A stretch of 64,000 bases of DNA from Amycolatopsis sp. FBCC-B4732 (GCF_023008405.1 NZ_CP095376.1:3248001-3312000), one strand, 5' to 3'. Positions 43,439-54,086 are shown, counted from the stretch's first letter. Notes: generated by a model from the letters alone, not told the origin. Program-made: numbers and translations.

Positions 43439-44815
43439 TCAGCCGCTGGCGGCGGCTGAAGGCCGCGCCACCAGCTCGGTTTCGGCGAGCTGGTGGCGCG
43501 GCCGGCCGGGCTGGCGCAGGAAGAGGGTCAGCACCGCCGAAAGGAGCGCGATGCACCCGGCGAGGACGTACGCACCCGTGTAGCCCCACGCGCTGATGAC
43601 GCCCGCGGCGAGTCCGCCGCCGCCGACGCCGCCCACGAGCTTCGCGCTGTAGACCAGGCCGTAGTTCGACGCGTTGTTGTTCTCGCCGAAGTAGTCCGGC
43701 ACGAGCGCCGCGAACAGCGGGTAGAACGCCCCGCCGCCGAACCCGGTCAGGAACGCGAACACCATGAACAAGAACAGGTTGTGCGTGTTCCCGGCGTACA
43801 GCACGCCGAACTGCGCGCCGGCCGCGATGACCAGCACCACGGAGAGCGTCTGCCGCCGCCCCATCTTGTCCGACGCCCAGCCGACGACCGCGCGGCCGGT
43901 GCCGTTCACGATCGCCAGCACGCCGGCCGAGGAAGCCGCGACGAACGCGCCGAAGTGGCTTTCCCTCGCGAAGGGCACCTGGAAGTTGATACCGAACAGC
44001 GAGACCCCGCCGATGATCACCAGGCACACCCACATCAGCGGGAGCATGCCGGTCCGGATCGCCTCGACCGGGGTGAACTGCCGGACCGCCGGCGGGTTCT
44101 TGGCGAGGCTCTTCACCCCGGACTTGTTCTTCGCCCAGGTGAGCGGGTCGATCTCCTTCGGCCACCAGCTCTTCGGCGGGTCCTTGAACAGGAACCCGCA
44201 GACGCCGACGACGATCAGCATGTAGAGACCGATCCCGTCCAGCACCCCGGTGACGTTCTCGTGCCCGAGGAACGCGCTGAACAGGTAGATGAACGGCACC
44301 GAACCGTAGGCGAAGCCGCCGTTGACGAACCCGGTCCGCGCGCCGCGCTTCTCCGGGTACCACTTGCCGACCATGTTGATGCAGGTCGCGTACACGAGCC
44401 CGGCGCCGGTGCCGCCGAGCACCGAGTAGCCGATGAACGCCACCGTCAGGTTCCCGCTGTGCGCGATGGTGAAGTAGCCGATGCCGCTGCACACCGCGCC
44501 GGCCAGCATGGCCGTCTTCGCCGAGACGATGTTCTTCTCCCGGAGCCGTCCGGCCGGGAACGCCACCCCGGCCTGGAACACCGCCCAGATGCTCGCCAGC
44601 CAGAACGCGTCCGACAGCGTCCAGCCGTACTTCTCCTCCAGGGTGCCTTCGACTGCCCCCCAGCCGTACTCGAACACGCTGACCGCCATCATGGCGATCC
44701 AGGGCAGCCAGACCATGAAGCCCCGGGAGCGCCCCATGATGTCGTGCGGTGACTCCCCTATCCGGTAGGTTCTGCCGTTCTCGTCAACTATCTCCCGGTA
44801 AGTGGCTGCAGTCAT
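43439..44815 (-). CDS. OFA-family MFS transporter (oxalate/formate type), first copy
   Basis: The 458-residue protein has 12 predicted membrane segments and the OFA signatures: the N-terminal [56 protein letters not shown] and PDYFGENNNASNYGLVYSAK. The family exchanges oxalate for formate or imports monocarboxylates. It is the last gene of an operon with oxalyl-CoA decarboxylase, CoA-transferase and acyl-CoA synthetase genes, 15 bases after the synthetase. It converges on the GntR gene. Whether it takes up oxalate or exports formate cannot be told. Confidence 0.87.
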   Translation of the reverse strand: MTAATYREIVDENGRTYRIGESPHDIMGRSRGFMVWLPWIAMMAVSVFEYGWGAVEGTLEEKYGWTLSDAFWLASIWAVFQAGVAFPAGRLREKNIVSAKTAMLAGAVCSGIGYFTIAHSGNLTVAFIGYSVLGGTGAGLVYATCINMVGKWYPEKRGARTGFVNGGFAYGSVPFIYLFSAFLGHENVTGVLDGIGLYMLIVVGVCGFLFKDPPKSWWPKEIDPLTWAKNKSGVKSLAKNPPAVRQFTPVEAIRTGMLPLMWVCLVIIGGVSLFGINFQVPFARESHFGAFVAASSAGVLAIVNGTGRAVVGWASDKMGRRQTLSVVLVIAAGAQFGVLYAGNTHNLFLFMVFAFLTGFGGGAFYPLFAALVPDYFGENNNASNYGLVYSAKLVGGVGGGGLAAGVISAWGYTGAYVLAGCIALLSAVLTLFLRQPGRPRHQLAETELVARPSAAASG

Positions 44816-44830
44816 GAAAGTTCTCCTTCG

Positions 44831-46975
44831 TCATCGTCGACTCAGGTTCGAAAGCAGGCCCGCGGCCCGTGCCCAGCGGTACTTCGCGCCGAGCACCGCC
44901 ACCGGCTTCTCGGTCGTGTACGGATACGCCACGATGCCGCGGTCGTACAGATGATCGCTCGCCTCCTCGACTTCGACGTCCCCCGACAGCGACGCGACGA
45001 CGGGCTTGTGGATGCCCTTCGCCCGGTACTCCCCGACCACTTCGGACACCAGTTCGGCGAACACCATCGGCGGGGTGACGATGGTGTGCCAGTAGCCGAG
45101 GATCAACGCGTGGATCCGGTCGTCCGCCAGGCCCAGCGCGATCGTGTCGCGGTAGGTCGAGGGCGGTTCGCCGCCGGTGATGTCCACCGGGTTGCCCGCG
45201 GCGCCGAACGGCGGGATGAACTCGCGGAACGCCGTGTCGAGGTCCGGCGGGATCGTCATCAGCTGCAGCCCGTTGTCGACGCAGGCGTCCGACAGCAGCA
45301 CGCCCGAACCGCCGGCCCCGGTGATGATGACGACGTTCTCGCCCTTCGGCGTCGGCAGCAGCGGGATGCCGCGGGCGTACTCGAGCATGTCGTTGAGGCC
45401 GGGCGCCCGCACCACGCCGCTCTGGCGCAGGATGTCGTCGTAGACCTTGTCGTCGCCGGCCAGCGCGCCGGTGTGCGAACTGGCCGCCTTGGCGCCTTCC
45501 GACGTCCGGCCGGCCTTGAGCACGACGACCGGCTTGCGGCGCGAGACCCGCTTCGCCGTCTCCGCGAACGCCCGCCCGTCCTTGAGGTCCTCCAGGTGCA
45601 TGGCGATGAGCTCGGTGTTCTCGTCGTGCTCGAAGAACGTGAGCAGGTCGTCCTCGTCGATGTCGGCCTTGTTGCCCACGCCGACGATCGAGGAGACGCC
45701 CATCTTCGCCGAGCGGCTGAAGCCGAGGATCGCCATCCCGATGCCGCCGCTCTGGGATGACAGCGCCACACCGCCCTTGACGTCGTACGGGGTGCAGAAC
45801 GTCGCCGACAGGTTCTCCGGCGTGTAGTAGTAACCGTAGATGTTGGGACCGAGGACGCGCACGCCGTGCTTGCGCGCGATCGCGACGACCTGGTCCTGCA
45901 GCTCGATGTTGCCGGTCTCGCCGAAGCCGGACGGGATGAGGATCGCGCCGGCGACACCTTTCTTGCCGGCTTCTTCCAGCGCCGCGGGGACGAACTTGGC
46001 CGGGATGGCGAAGACCGCGACGTCGACGTCGCCGGGTACGTCGGCGATGCCGGCGTAGGCCTTGCGGTCGAGGATCTCGGCGGCCTTCGGGTTGATCGGG
46101 TGGATCTCCCCCGCGTAGCCGCCGCCGACCAGGTTCTTCATCACCGAGTTGCCGATCTTCCCGGCCTCGGCGGACGCGCCGATCACCGCGATCGACGCCG
46201 GCTTCATGATCCGGGTCATCGACGCCAGGATCTCCTCCTGGGTGAACCGCTGCGGCTCCTTCGCCGCGTCCGGGTCGACCAGGATGCGGACGTCGACCGC
46301 GGTCGCCCCGCGCGCGGTGGCCAGCACCGGGTTGAGGTCCACTTCGGACAGCTGGGGGAAGTCGGTGACGAGCTCGCCGAGCCCGGTGATCACGGCGGCG
46401 AGGGCGGCACGGTCGACAGGATCCGAACCGCGCACGCCCCGCAGGATCTCGGCCGCTTGGATACCGTCGACCATCGACAGCGCTTCCTCGGCCGTCGTCG
46501 GCGCGAGCCGGAAGGTGACGTCCTTGAGCACCTCCACCAGCACGCCGCCGAGGCCGAACGCGACGACCTTCCCGAAGGTCCGGTCGGTGACCGAGCCGAC
46601 GATCACCTCCTGGCCCTCGGTGAGCATCTGCTGCACCTGGACGCCGACGATCCGCGCGCCGGCGTCGTACGCCTTCGCGTTCTCGACGATCTTCTCGAAA
46701 CCCGCCTTCACCGCTTCGGCGTCCTGCAGGCCGACGAGCACCCCGCCGGCCTCGGTCTTGTGCAGGATGTCCGGGGAGACGATCTTGAGCACCACCGGCA
46801 GCCCGATCTCCTCGGCTTGCGAGACGGCTTCGGCCGCCGTAGCCGCCAGCCGCTCGGCCGGGGTCGGGATACCGTATGCGTCGCAGACCGCACGCCCCTC
46901 GGGCGCGGTCAGCGCGGACCGCCCTTCGGCCGCCACCTGGTCGAGGATCTTTTCGACCGCCACGCGATCCGCCAC
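44831..46975 (-). CDS. ADP-forming acyl-CoA synthetase (fused beta-alpha)
   Basis: The 714-residue protein puts an ATP-grasp domain first (residues 1-230; GLPVVLKIVSPDILHKTEAGGV), then a CoA-binding Rossmann domain (IAVIGASAEAGKIGNSVMKN, about 258-277) and a succinyl-CoA-ligase-like domain with the phospho-His motif ASSHTGALAGDD. It interconverts an acid, CoA and ATP with acyl-CoA, ADP and phosphate. In this operon the acid may be oxalate, formate or a related short acid. The GTG at 46975 abuts the frc stop with no gap, so synthesis is coupled to the CoA-transferase. Confidence 0.85.
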   Translation of the reverse strand: MADRVAVEKILDQVAAEGRSALTAPEGRAVCDAYGIPTPAERLAATAAEAVSQAEEIGLPVVLKIVSPDILHKTEAGGVLVGLQDAEAVKAGFEKIVENAKAYDAGARIVGVQVQQMLTEGQEVIVGSVTDRTFGKVVAFGLGGVLVEVLKDVTFRLAPTTAEEALSMVDGIQAAEILRGVRGSDPVDRAALAAVITGLGELVTDFPQLSEVDLNPVLATARGATAVDVRILVDPDAAKEPQRFTQEEILASMTRIMKPASIAVIGASAEAGKIGNSVMKNLVGGGYAGEIHPINPKAAEILDRKAYAGIADVPGDVDVAVFAIPAKFVPAALEEAGKKGVAGAILIPSGFGETGNIELQDQVVAIARKHGVRVLGPNIYGYYYTPENLSATFCTPYDVKGGVALSSQSGGIGMAILGFSRSAKMGVSSIVGVGNKADIDEDDLLTFFEHDENTELIAMHLEDLKDGRAFAETAKRVSRRKPVVVLKAGRTSEGAKAASSHTGALAGDDKVYDDILRQSGVVRAPGLNDMLEYARGIPLLPTPKGENVVIITGAGGSGVLLSDACVDNGLQLMTIPPDLDTAFREFIPPFGAAGNPVDITGGEPPSTYRDTIALGLADDRIHALILGYWHTIVTPPMVFAELVSEVVGEYRAKGIHKPVVASLSGDVEVEEASDHLYDRGIVAYPYTTEKPVAVLGAKYRWARAAGLLSNLSRR

Positions 46976-48205
46976 TCAGATCACCCCCGCGGCGCGGAAC
47001 TTCTCGAGCTCCGCTTCGCCGTAACCGAGCTCCGCCAGCACCTCGACGTTGTGCTCGCCGAGCAGCGGCGACCGTTCGATCTCGACCGGCGAGTCGGACA
47101 GCTTCAGCGGGCAGCCGACGGTCTTGAAGGCGCCGCGTTCCGGGTGCGGCACCTCGACGACCGAGCCGAGCTCGGCCAGCGTCTCGTCCTCGATCAGCTC
47201 CTTAGTGGACAGGATCGGGCCGCACGGGATGTTGCAGGCGTTGAGCTTCTCCATCACCTCCCACTTGCTGTGCTTCTCGGTCCACTCCTCGACGAGCGCG
47301 AACATCTTGTCCAGTTTGGACAGCCGGACCTCGGGGGTGGCCCACGCCGGGTCCTCGGCCAGCTCGCCCTTGCCGATCAGCCGGGCGAGCGGGGCCCAGC
47401 CGGGCGGCTGGACGATCACGTAGATGTAGTCGTTCGGGCCGCCGGGCGCGCACTTCACCGCCCAGCCGGGCTGGCCGCCGCCGGAAGCGTTGCCCGAGCG
47501 CGGGACCTCGTCACCGAAGTTCTCGTTCGGGTACTCCCCGAGCGGCCCGTGGGTGAGCCGCTGCTGGTCGCGCAGCTTGACCCGGCACAGGTTGAGCACG
47601 GCGTCCTGCATGGCGACCTGGACGCGCTGGCCGCGGCCGGTGGAGGTCCGCTGGTACAGCGCGGCGAGGATGGCGGCCACCAGGTGGATGCCGGTGCCGG
47701 AGTCGCCGATCTGCGCGCCGGTCGCGGTCGGCGGGCCCGCTTCGAAGCCGGTGGTGCTCATCGCGCCGCCCATGGCCTGCGCGATCACCTCGTAGGCCTT
47801 GAAGTTGGCGTAGCGGCCGGGTCCGAACCCCTTGATGGAGGCGTAGACCAGCCGCGGGTTGAGCGAGGACAGCTTCGCCCACGGGTAGCCGAACCGGTCG
47901 ACGACGCCGGGGCCGAAGTTCTCGACCAGGACGTCCACCCCGGACACGAGCTTCTCGAAGATCTCCTTGCCCTCGTCGCTTTTCATGTTGAGCGTGATGC
48001 TGCGCTTGTTGGCGTTCAGCATCGTGAAGTAGAGGCTGTCCACCCCGGGCAGGTCGCGCAGCTGCCCGCGGGTGATGTCGCCGCGGCCGGGGGTTTCGAG
48101 CTTGATCACGTCCGCGCCGAGCCAGGCGAGCAGCTGCGTCGACGACGGACCGGACTGCACGTGCGTCATGTCGAGGACGCGCACGCCCTCCAGTGCCTTA
48201 CCCAT
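46976..48205 (-). CDS. frc: Formyl-CoA:oxalate CoA-transferase
   Basis: The 409-residue class III CoA-transferase closely follows known Frc: [57 protein letters not shown], a glycine loop GGGQPGW and [12 protein letters not shown]. The nucleophile is Asp168 in QIGDSG. It moves CoA from formyl-CoA to oxalate, making oxalyl-CoA and formate. The ATG at 48205 follows GGAGG. It sits between the decarboxylase and acyl-CoA synthetase genes with 14 and 0 bases of spacing. Formate released here feeds the formate dehydrogenase. Confidence 0.92.
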   Translation of the reverse strand: MGKALEGVRVLDMTHVQSGPSSTQLLAWLGADVIKLETPGRGDITRGQLRDLPGVDSLYFTMLNANKRSITLNMKSDEGKEIFEKLVSGVDVLVENFGPGVVDRFGYPWAKLSSLNPRLVYASIKGFGPGRYANFKAYEVIAQAMGGAMSTTGFEAGPPTATGAQIGDSGTGIHLVAAILAALYQRTSTGRGQRVQVAMQDAVLNLCRVKLRDQQRLTHGPLGEYPNENFGDEVPRSGNASGGGQPGWAVKCAPGGPNDYIYVIVQPPGWAPLARLIGKGELAEDPAWATPEVRLSKLDKMFALVEEWTEKHSKWEVMEKLNACNIPCGPILSTKELIEDETLAELGSVVEVPHPERGAFKTVGCPLKLSDSPVEIERSPLLGEHNVEVLAELGYGEAELEKFRAAGVI

Positions 48206-48219
48206 GCCTTGGCCTCCGC

Positions 48220-49956
48220 TCACTTGTACATGGTCTGGTTCATGGTTCCGGGGGCGTACACGTCGGGATCGACCCAGACGTTGATCAGCGACGGCTTGCC
48301 GGACTCCCGCGCCCGCAGCAGCGCCGGCCCGATGTCGGCGGGGTCGCGGACCTCTTCGCCGTGGCCGCCCAGCATCCGGGCGAACTCGTCGTAGCGGACG
48401 TCGCCGAGGGTGTTGCCGACGCGCTCGCGCCCCACGCCGTACTTCGCGGCCTGGCCGTAGCGGATCTGGTTCATCGACGAGTTGTTGCCGACGATCCCGA
48501 CGAACGGCAGGTCGAACCGCACGAGCGTTTCGAAGTCCCAGCCGGTGAGGCTGAAGGCGCCGTCCCCGAACAGGGCGACCACCTCCTTGTCCGGGCGGGC
48601 GTGCTTGGCGGCCAGGACGAAGGGGATGCCGACGCCGAGCGTCCCGAGTGGACCGGGGTCCATCCAGTGCCCGGGCGACTTCGGCTGGACGACCTGGCCG
48701 GAGAAGGTGACGATGTCGCCGCCGTCGCCGATGTAGATCGAGTCCTCGGTGAGGAACTCGTTGATCTCGTGGACGAGCCGGTACGGGTGGATCGGGCTCG
48801 CGTCGGAGTGCTGCAGCGGCAGCCGCTTCCGCTTCGCCTTGTCTTCCACGGCGTGCAGTTCTTCGAGCCACGCCTTGCGGCCGGCGGCGCCGTTGTCGGT
48901 GCGGCCGGACGCGGCCTCGGCCACCGCGGCCAGCACCTGGCCGGCGTCGCCGACGATGCCGAGGTCGACGTCGCGGTTCTTGCCGACCGTGCGGTAGTCC
49001 AGGTCGATCTGGACGACGGTGGCGTCCTTCGAAAGCCGCTTCCCGTAGCCCATCCGGAAGTCGAACGGGGTGCCGACGATGATGATGACGTCGGCGTTGT
49101 CGAAGGCGTACCGGCGGGACAACTGGAAGTGGTGCGGGTCGCCCGGGGGCAGCGTGCCGCGGCCGGCGCCGTTCATGTACGCCGGGATGTTCAGCGTGCG
49201 CACGAGGCCGGTCGCCGGGCCGGTCGCCCGCGTGGTCCAGACCTGGCTGCCGAGCAGGATGGCCGGCTTCTTGGCGTGCACCAGCAGGTCCGCGAGCTTC
49301 TCGATGTCGGCGGGGTCGCCGGCGTTCTTCGTCGACGCGCGGTAGCGGCCCGCTTCGGGGATCCGGGCCTGGTCGAGCGGCACCCGCGCGTCGAGGACGT
49401 CGCGCGGGATCTCGAGGAACGACGGGCCCGGCGCACCGGCGTAGGCCTCGCGGAAGGCCATCGAGACGAGGTCGGCGACGCGGGCGGTGTGCGGCACGGT
49501 CGCGGCGAACTTGGTGATCGGCGCCATCATGTCCACGTGCGGGAGGTCCTGCAGGGACCCCATCTTGTGCTGGGTCAGCGCACCCTGGCCGCCGATGAGC
49601 AGCATCGGGCTTTCCGCGCGCAGCGCGTTCGCGACCCCGGTGACGGCGTCGGTGGTGCCCGGACCGGCGGTGACGACCGCGCAGCCGGGCTTGCCGGTGA
49701 TCCGCGCGTAGCCGTCCGCGGCGTGCGCGGCGACCTGCTCGTGCCGGACGTCGATGACCTCGATGCCTTCGTCGACGCAGCCGTCGTAGATGTCGATGAT
49801 GTGGCCGCCGCACAGCGTGAAGATCGTGTCGACCCCTTCGGCCTTCAGGGCTTTCGCCACCAGGTGCCCGCCGGAGATTTCGGCCGGCGCGGGCTCGGCG
49901 CCGTTCGTCGCACGGGCACTCTCCCCCGCGGTCGTGCCGGTCGTGGTCAGCGCCAT
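48220..49956 (-). CDS. ThDP-dependent oxalyl-CoA decarboxylase candidate (2-hydroxyacyl-CoA-lyase-like)
   Basis: The 578-residue ThDP enzyme has the activating Glu73 ([16 protein letters not shown]), [15 protein letters not shown], and the ThDP motif [15 protein letters not shown]...GNN. Position beside frc makes oxalyl-CoA decarboxylase, yielding formyl-CoA and CO2, the expected role. Yet its N-terminal segments ([28 protein letters not shown]) look more like the acetolactate-synthase-like/HACL2 group than like Oxalobacter or E. coli Oxc (which have YGVVGIP and SAPGFLNG). It could therefore also ligate or cleave 2-hydroxyacyl-CoA using formyl-CoA. It is the first gene of its operon; a palindromic operator lies about 120 bases upstream. 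Confidence 0.72.
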   Translation of the reverse strand: MALTTTGTTAGESARATNGAEPAPAEISGGHLVAKALKAEGVDTIFTLCGGHIIDIYDGCVDEGIEVIDVRHEQVAAHAADGYARITGKPGCAVVTAGPGTTDAVTGVANALRAESPMLLIGGQGALTQHKMGSLQDLPHVDMMAPITKFAATVPHTARVADLVSMAFREAYAGAPGPSFLEIPRDVLDARVPLDQARIPEAGRYRASTKNAGDPADIEKLADLLVHAKKPAILLGSQVWTTRATGPATGLVRTLNIPAYMNGAGRGTLPPGDPHHFQLSRRYAFDNADVIIIVGTPFDFRMGYGKRLSKDATVVQIDLDYRTVGKNRDVDLGIVGDAGQVLAAVAEAASGRTDNGAAGRKAWLEELHAVEDKAKRKRLPLQHSDASPIHPYRLVHEINEFLTEDSIYIGDGGDIVTFSGQVVQPKSPGHWMDPGPLGTLGVGIPFVLAAKHARPDKEVVALFGDGAFSLTGWDFETLVRFDLPFVGIVGNNSSMNQIRYGQAAKYGVGRERVGNTLGDVRYDEFARMLGGHGEEVRDPADIGPALLRARESGKPSLINVWVDPDVYAPGTMNQTMYK

Positions 49957-50062
49957 CGCTCAACTCCTCTGGTCCGCCACCGGATCTCTCTTGTCCGGCG
50001 GTCCGTTTCCGGGTCCGCTCGCGCCGCTGCCGGCGTCCTTCGAGGTCAGCGGCCTCTTCGCG

Positions 50063-50103
50063 GCAGACTGTAGATTGCATACCGTATGGGGTAGGCATAT
50101 AGT
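50063..50103. promoter_or_regulatory. Divergent promoter with regulon operator, between decarboxylase and sucC genes
   Basis: TGCATACCGTATGGG (50076-50090) is a copy of the regulon palindrome. For the plus strand, TTGCAT (50075-50080) and TATAGT (50098-50103) form a -35/-10 pair with 17-base spacing leading to sucC. On the minus strand a TATGCAAT element faces the decarboxylase gene. The block 50063-50096 matches 55413-55446 at 29 of 34 positions. Confidence 0.75.
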
Positions 50104-50241
50104 CACCTCTCAAGCAGCCCGTGTCCAGGGCTATCCGCAGGGTTTTTCCCGGGCCTCGATCCCGCCCCCGCGGACCGTCACCGCACGCCCGGACACGGCG
50201 GACCTCCTTGCCCTGCCCCGCCGTGGAAAGGAAGCCCCCGC

Positions 50242-51387
50242 ATGGATCTCTTCGAACACGAAGCCCGCGATCTCTTCGAGAAGCACGGCGTCCCCGTCCC
50301 CCGCGGCCGCGTCGTCGCCGAGCCGGCCGAAGCCCGGTCCGCGGCCGCGGCCATCGGCGGATCCGTCGTCGTCAAGGCCCAGGTGAAGACCGGCGGCCGC
50401 GGCAAGGCGGGCGGCGTCCGCGTGGTGCACACAGCCGACGACGCCGAGCAGGCCGCCGACGACATCCTCGGGATGGACATCAAGGGCCACACCGTCCACC
50501 GCGTCCTCGTCACCGAAGCCGGTGAGATCGCCGAGGAGTACTACGTCTCCTTCCTGCTCGACCGCGCCGGGCGGACGTTCCTGGCGATGGCGTCCGTGCA
50601 CGGCGGGATGGAGATCGAAGAGGTGGCCGCCACCGACCCCGCGGCACTCCGGCGCGTCCCGGTCGACCCGCTGACCGGCGTCGACGCGGCCGAGGTCGCG
50701 GCCGCGTTCCCCGCCGACGTCCGGGCCGAAGTGGCCGGGGTCGTGGAGAAGCTGTGGGCGGTGTTCGTCGCCGAGGACTGCACGCTGGTCGAAGTCAACC
50801 CGCTGGCCAGGACGTCGGCCGGGATCGTCGCGCTGGACGGGAAGATCACCCTGGACGACAACGCGGACTTCCGGCGCTCCGATTCGTTCGACGACTCCGC
50901 GGACGGCGATCCCCTCGAACGGGAGGCGCACGCGAAGGGCCTCAACTACGTCAAGCTGGACGGCGACATCGGCGTGATCGGCAACGGCGCCGGCCTGGTC
51001 ATGTCCACATTGGACGTCGTCGCCTCGGCCGCGGCGGAGGCGGGCGCGCGCGGCCCGGCGAACTTCCTCGACATCGGCGGCGGCGCCTCGGCCGAAGTCA
51101 TGGTCAACGGGCTGACCGTGATCCTCGGCGACCCGCAGGTCCGCAGCGTGTTCGTCAACGTCTTCGGCGGGATCACCGCGTGCGACGCCGTCGCGACCGG
51201 GATCGTGCGCTCGCTGGAGGTCCTGGGTTCGCGCGCGACCAAGCCGCTGGTGGTGCGGCTCGACGGGAACAACGTCACCGAAGGCAGGCGGATCCTCGCC
51301 GACGCCGCCCATCCCCTGGTCACCGTGGTGGCCACCATGGACGACGCCGCCCGCGAGGCGGCGAAGCTCGCGATCGCGGAGGTCTGA
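50242..51387 (+). CDS. sucC: Succinyl-CoA-ligase-type beta subunit
   Basis: The 381-residue ATP-grasp protein starts [22 protein letters not shown] and keeps [37 protein letters not shown] and [18 protein letters not shown]. With the next gene it forms an ADP- or GDP-forming acid-CoA ligase. It is divergent from the oxalyl-CoA operon and shares its operator region, so it is probably not the housekeeping TCA copy; malate, oxalate or another dicarboxylate may be the substrate. ATG at 50242 follows GGAAAGGAAG at good spacing. Confidence 0.87.
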   Translation: MDLFEHEARDLFEKHGVPVPRGRVVAEPAEARSAAAAIGGSVVVKAQVKTGGRGKAGGVRVVHTADDAEQAADDILGMDIKGHTVHRVLVTEAGEIAEEYYVSFLLDRAGRTFLAMASVHGGMEIEEVAATDPAALRRVPVDPLTGVDAAEVAAAFPADVRAEVAGVVEKLWAVFVAEDCTLVEVNPLARTSAGIVALDGKITLDDNADFRRSDSFDDSADGDPLEREAHAKGLNYVKLDGDIGVIGNGAGLVMSTLDVVASAAAEAGARGPANFLDIGGGASAEVMVNGLTVILGDPQVRSVFVNVFGGITACDAVATGIVRSLEVLGSRATKPLVVRLDGNNVTEGRRILADAAHPLVTVVATMDDAAREAAKLAIAEV

Positions 51388-51390
51388 CCC

Positions 51391-52269
51391 GTGGCCATCT
51401 TCCTGGACGAGACCAGCCGGATCGTCGTCTCCGGTATCACCGGCTCCGAAGGCGCCAAGCACACCCGGCGGATGCTGGCCGCCGGGACGAACGTCGTCGG
51501 CGGGGTGAACCCGCGCAAGGCCGGGCAGACGGTGGAGCTCGCCGGCCGTTCGCTGCCGGTGTTCGGCAGCGTCGCGGAGTCGATGGCTTCGGCCGCCGCC
51601 GACGTGTGCGTGCTGTTCGTGCCGCCGCCGTTCGTCGCCGGCGCGGTGATCGAAGCGGTGGACGCCGGCATCGGCCTCGCGGTGGTGATCACCGAAGGCG
51701 TCCCGGTGCACGACTCCGCGCGGTTGTGGGCACACGCCGTCGCCGCGGGCGGGCGGACGCGGATCATCGGCCCGAACTGCCCGGGCATCATCTCCCCCGG
51801 CCGCTCCAACGCGGGCATCATCCCGGCCGACATCACCGGCCGGGGCCGGATCGGCCTGGTGTCGAAGTCCGGCACGCTGACCTACCAGCTCATGCACGAG
51901 CTGCGCGACGTCGGCTTCTCGACGTGCGTCGGCATCGGCGGCGACCCGATCATCGGGACGACGCACATCGACGCGGTCGAAGCGTTCGAAAAGGACCCGG
52001 AGACCGACGTCATCGTCCTGATCGGCGAAATCGGCGGCGACGCGGAGGAACGGGCGGCGGACTTCGTGAAGGCGAACGTGGCGAAGCCGGTGGTCGGCTA
52101 CGTCGCGGGATTCACCGCCCCCGAAGGCAAGACGATGGGCCACGCGGGCGCGATCGTCTCCGGCTCGTCAGGCACGGCGGCGGCGAAGAAGACAGCGCTG
52201 GAGGCGGCCGGCATCCGCGTGGGCCGGACCCCGAGCGAGACGGCAGCGCTGGTCCGCGAGGTGCTGTGA
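51391..52269 (+). CDS. sucD: Succinyl-CoA-ligase-type alpha subunit
   Basis: The 292-residue protein has the CoA-binding Rossmann motif ([20 protein letters not shown]), [23 protein letters not shown] [16 protein letters not shown], and [19 protein letters not shown] with the phosphorylated His. GTG at 51391 is three bases after the sucC stop; the two subunits are co-expressed. Its stop overlaps the LysR start (TGATG), so the regulator is read through from the same promoter. Context suggests a dicarboxylate thiokinase linked to oxalate or glyoxylate use rather than the TCA enzyme. Confidence 0.87.
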   Translation: MAIFLDETSRIVVSGITGSEGAKHTRRMLAAGTNVVGGVNPRKAGQTVELAGRSLPVFGSVAESMASAAADVCVLFVPPPFVAGAVIEAVDAGIGLAVVITEGVPVHDSARLWAHAVAAGGRTRIIGPNCPGIISPGRSNAGIIPADITGRGRIGLVSKSGTLTYQLMHELRDVGFSTCVGIGGDPIIGTTHIDAVEAFEKDPETDVIVLIGEIGGDAEERAADFVKANVAKPVVGYVAGFTAPEGKTMGHAGAIVSGSSGTAAAKKTALEAAGIRVGRTPSETAALVREVL

Positions 52270-53264
52270 TGGACCTCCGCCAGCTGGCGGTGGCGGTGGC
52301 GGTCGCCGAGGAGGGCGGTTTCACGGCGGCGGCCCAGCGTCTGCGGACGGTGCAGTCGACGGTGTCCACTGTGGTGCGCGCGCTGGAGCGGGACCTGGGC
52401 ACGCCGCTGTTCCACCGGACAACGCACCGGGTGGTTTTGACGCCCGCCGGCGAGGCTTTCGTGCCCGCCGCGCGGGCGGCGCTGGAGGCGGCGGAGCGAG
52501 CCCGCGCGGCGGTCTCCCCGCTGGGCGGGTGCGTACGGGTGGGGATGTGCCCCGGCTTGCTGGCGGACCTGCACCGGCTACTGGCGAAGCTGCGGCACGC
52601 GCACCCGGGTTTGGGGGTGGAGGTCCGCCAGCTGCCGCCCGGGGAGGCGAGGTGCGCGGTGGCGGAGTCCACAGTGGACCTGCTGCTGACCGCGCTACCC
52701 GGCCCGCTGGGCACGGCACCAGCCGGCGAACCGGCCGGCTCCGGGAGCCACCGCGCCTTCTCCGGCCCGCTCGGCACGGTGGCGGATGCCACCTCCAGCG
52801 CGCCGCCTCCAGCCAACGGCAGCGCAACCTCCGGCAAGCCCGCCCCCGCGGTCTCCGACACCCCCGGCGCCGCGCCGGCCGGCCGCCGCGGTGCCGGGCT
52901 CGTCACCACCGCGCTCCCGGCCGAAGAGCTCGTTCTCGCCACCGCTCCCGGCGGGGCACGCTCCGCTCACGCGGACGTCTCCGGCCTCACGCTCGTCGGC
53001 TTCCCGCTCGGCTGGGCGATCCGCGAAGCCGTCGACCGCGCGTTCCCCGGCCGGCGGCCGCCCCTGGAAGTCGACGATCTCGCCGCCGCCGCGAGGATCG
53101 TGCAGGCCGGGCTCGCCGCCTGCGTCCTGCCCGTCTCCGTCGTCACCCGGTTTCCCGAGCTCACCGTCCGGCGGTTCGACCGGCCTCCCCCGTGGCAGCT
53201 CGCCGCCGTGCACCGGTCACCCGAAGACGCCGCGGTCGGGGCGGTGCTCGGTCAGCTCGGCTGA
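52269..53264 (+). CDS. LysR-family regulator with a low-complexity insert
   Basis: The 331-residue protein has a typical LysR helix-turn-helix ([40 protein letters not shown]; residues 1-40). The effector domain is interrupted at about residues 143-208 by some 65 Pro/Ala/Gly/Ser-rich residues containing GPLGT twice; fold-like sequence resumes at [18 protein letters not shown]. The insert probably forms a disordered loop; whether the protein still responds to a ligand is uncertain. The ATG overlaps the sucD stop, and the gene end overlaps convergent fdhD by 13 bases. Confidence 0.82.
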   Translation: MDLRQLAVAVAVAEEGGFTAAAQRLRTVQSTVSTVVRALERDLGTPLFHRTTHRVVLTPAGEAFVPAARAALEAAERARAAVSPLGGCVRVGMCPGLLADLHRLLAKLRHAHPGLGVEVRQLPPGEARCAVAESTVDLLLTALPGPLGTAPAGEPAGSGSHRAFSGPLGTVADATSSAPPPANGSATSGKPAPAVSDTPGAAPAGRRGAGLVTTALPAEELVLATAPGGARSAHADVSGLTLVGFPLGWAIREAVDRAFPGRRPPLEVDDLAAAARIVQAGLAACVLPVSVVTRFPELTVRRFDRPPPWQLAAVHRSPEDAAVGAVLGQLG

Positions 53265-54076
53265 AGGCCCAGGCGGTCCGGTCGGGTGTAGACGTTCATC
53301 GACGTCCCCCGCAGGAACCCCACCAGCGTCAGCCCCAGCTCCGCGGCCAGGTCCACGGCCAGCGACGACGGTGCCGAAACCGCGGCCAGCAACGGGATTC
53401 CCGCCATCACCGCCTTCTGCACCAGCTCGAACGACGCCCGGCCGCTCACCATCAGCGCCGTGCCCGGGAGGGGCAGCTTGCCGTCGCGGGTGGCCCAGCC
53501 GACGACCTTGTCCACCGCGTTGTGCCGGCCGACGTCCTCGCGCAGGCACAGCAGCTCGCCGTTGCCGTCGAACAAGCCCGCCGCGTGGAGGCCACCCGTG
53601 CGGTCGAAGACCCGTTGTGCCGCGCGGAGTTCGTCCGGAAAGGCGGCCAGCGTCGCCGGGTCCGTCGTGAACGGGTCCGCGGCGACCGGCCACGGCACCG
53701 TCGTGCGGACGGCGTCCAGGCTCGCCTTGCCGCAGAGGCCGCACGACGACGTCGTGTAGAAGGTGCGCTCGACCGACGCGTCCGGCGGTGCTACGCCGTC
53801 GGCGAGTGTCACGTCGAGGACGTTGTAGGTGTTGCCGCCGTCGGCCGTCGCGCCGGCGCAGTAGCGGATCGCCCGGATGTCGGTGGCCGCGCGGACCACG
53901 CCTTCGCCGACGAGGAAGCCCGCGGCGAGGTCGAAGTCGTCGCCCGGCGTGCGCATCGTGATCGACAGGGCCTTGCCGCCGACCCGGATTTCGAGGGGTT
54001 CCTCGACGGTGAGCGTGTCCGGCCGGGTGGTGTGCGCGCCGTCGCGGACGCGTACCACCGGGCGCCTGCTGGTCAT
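53252..54076 (-). CDS. fdhD: FdhD, formate dehydrogenase cofactor sulphurtransferase
   Basis: The 274-residue protein transfers sulphur to the molybdenum cofactor of formate dehydrogenase. It has [11 protein letters not shown], the active-site CxxC in SSCGLCGK (Cys112, Cys115), [20 protein letters not shown] and [21 protein letters not shown] at 54076 is preferred; an in-frame GTG at 54085 exists. It follows the second OFA transporter gene by ten bases, so it is expressed from the operator-bearing promoter near 55420, in step with the formate dehydrogenase operon 12 kb away. Confidence 0.92.
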   Translation of the reverse strand: MTSRRPVVRVRDGAHTTRPDTLTVEEPLEIRVGGKALSITMRTPGDDFDLAAGFLVGEGVVRAATDIRAIRYCAGATADGGNTYNVLDVTLADGVAPPDASVERTFYTTSSCGLCGKASLDAVRTTVPWPVAADPFTTDPATLAAFPDELRAAQRVFDRTGGLHAAGLFDGNGELLCLREDVGRHNAVDKVVGWATRDGKLPLPGTALMVSGRASFELVQKAVMAGIPLLAAVSAPSSLAVDLAAELGLTLVGFLRGTSMNVYTRPDRLGLQPS

Positions 54077-54086
54077 CCGCCCCACG

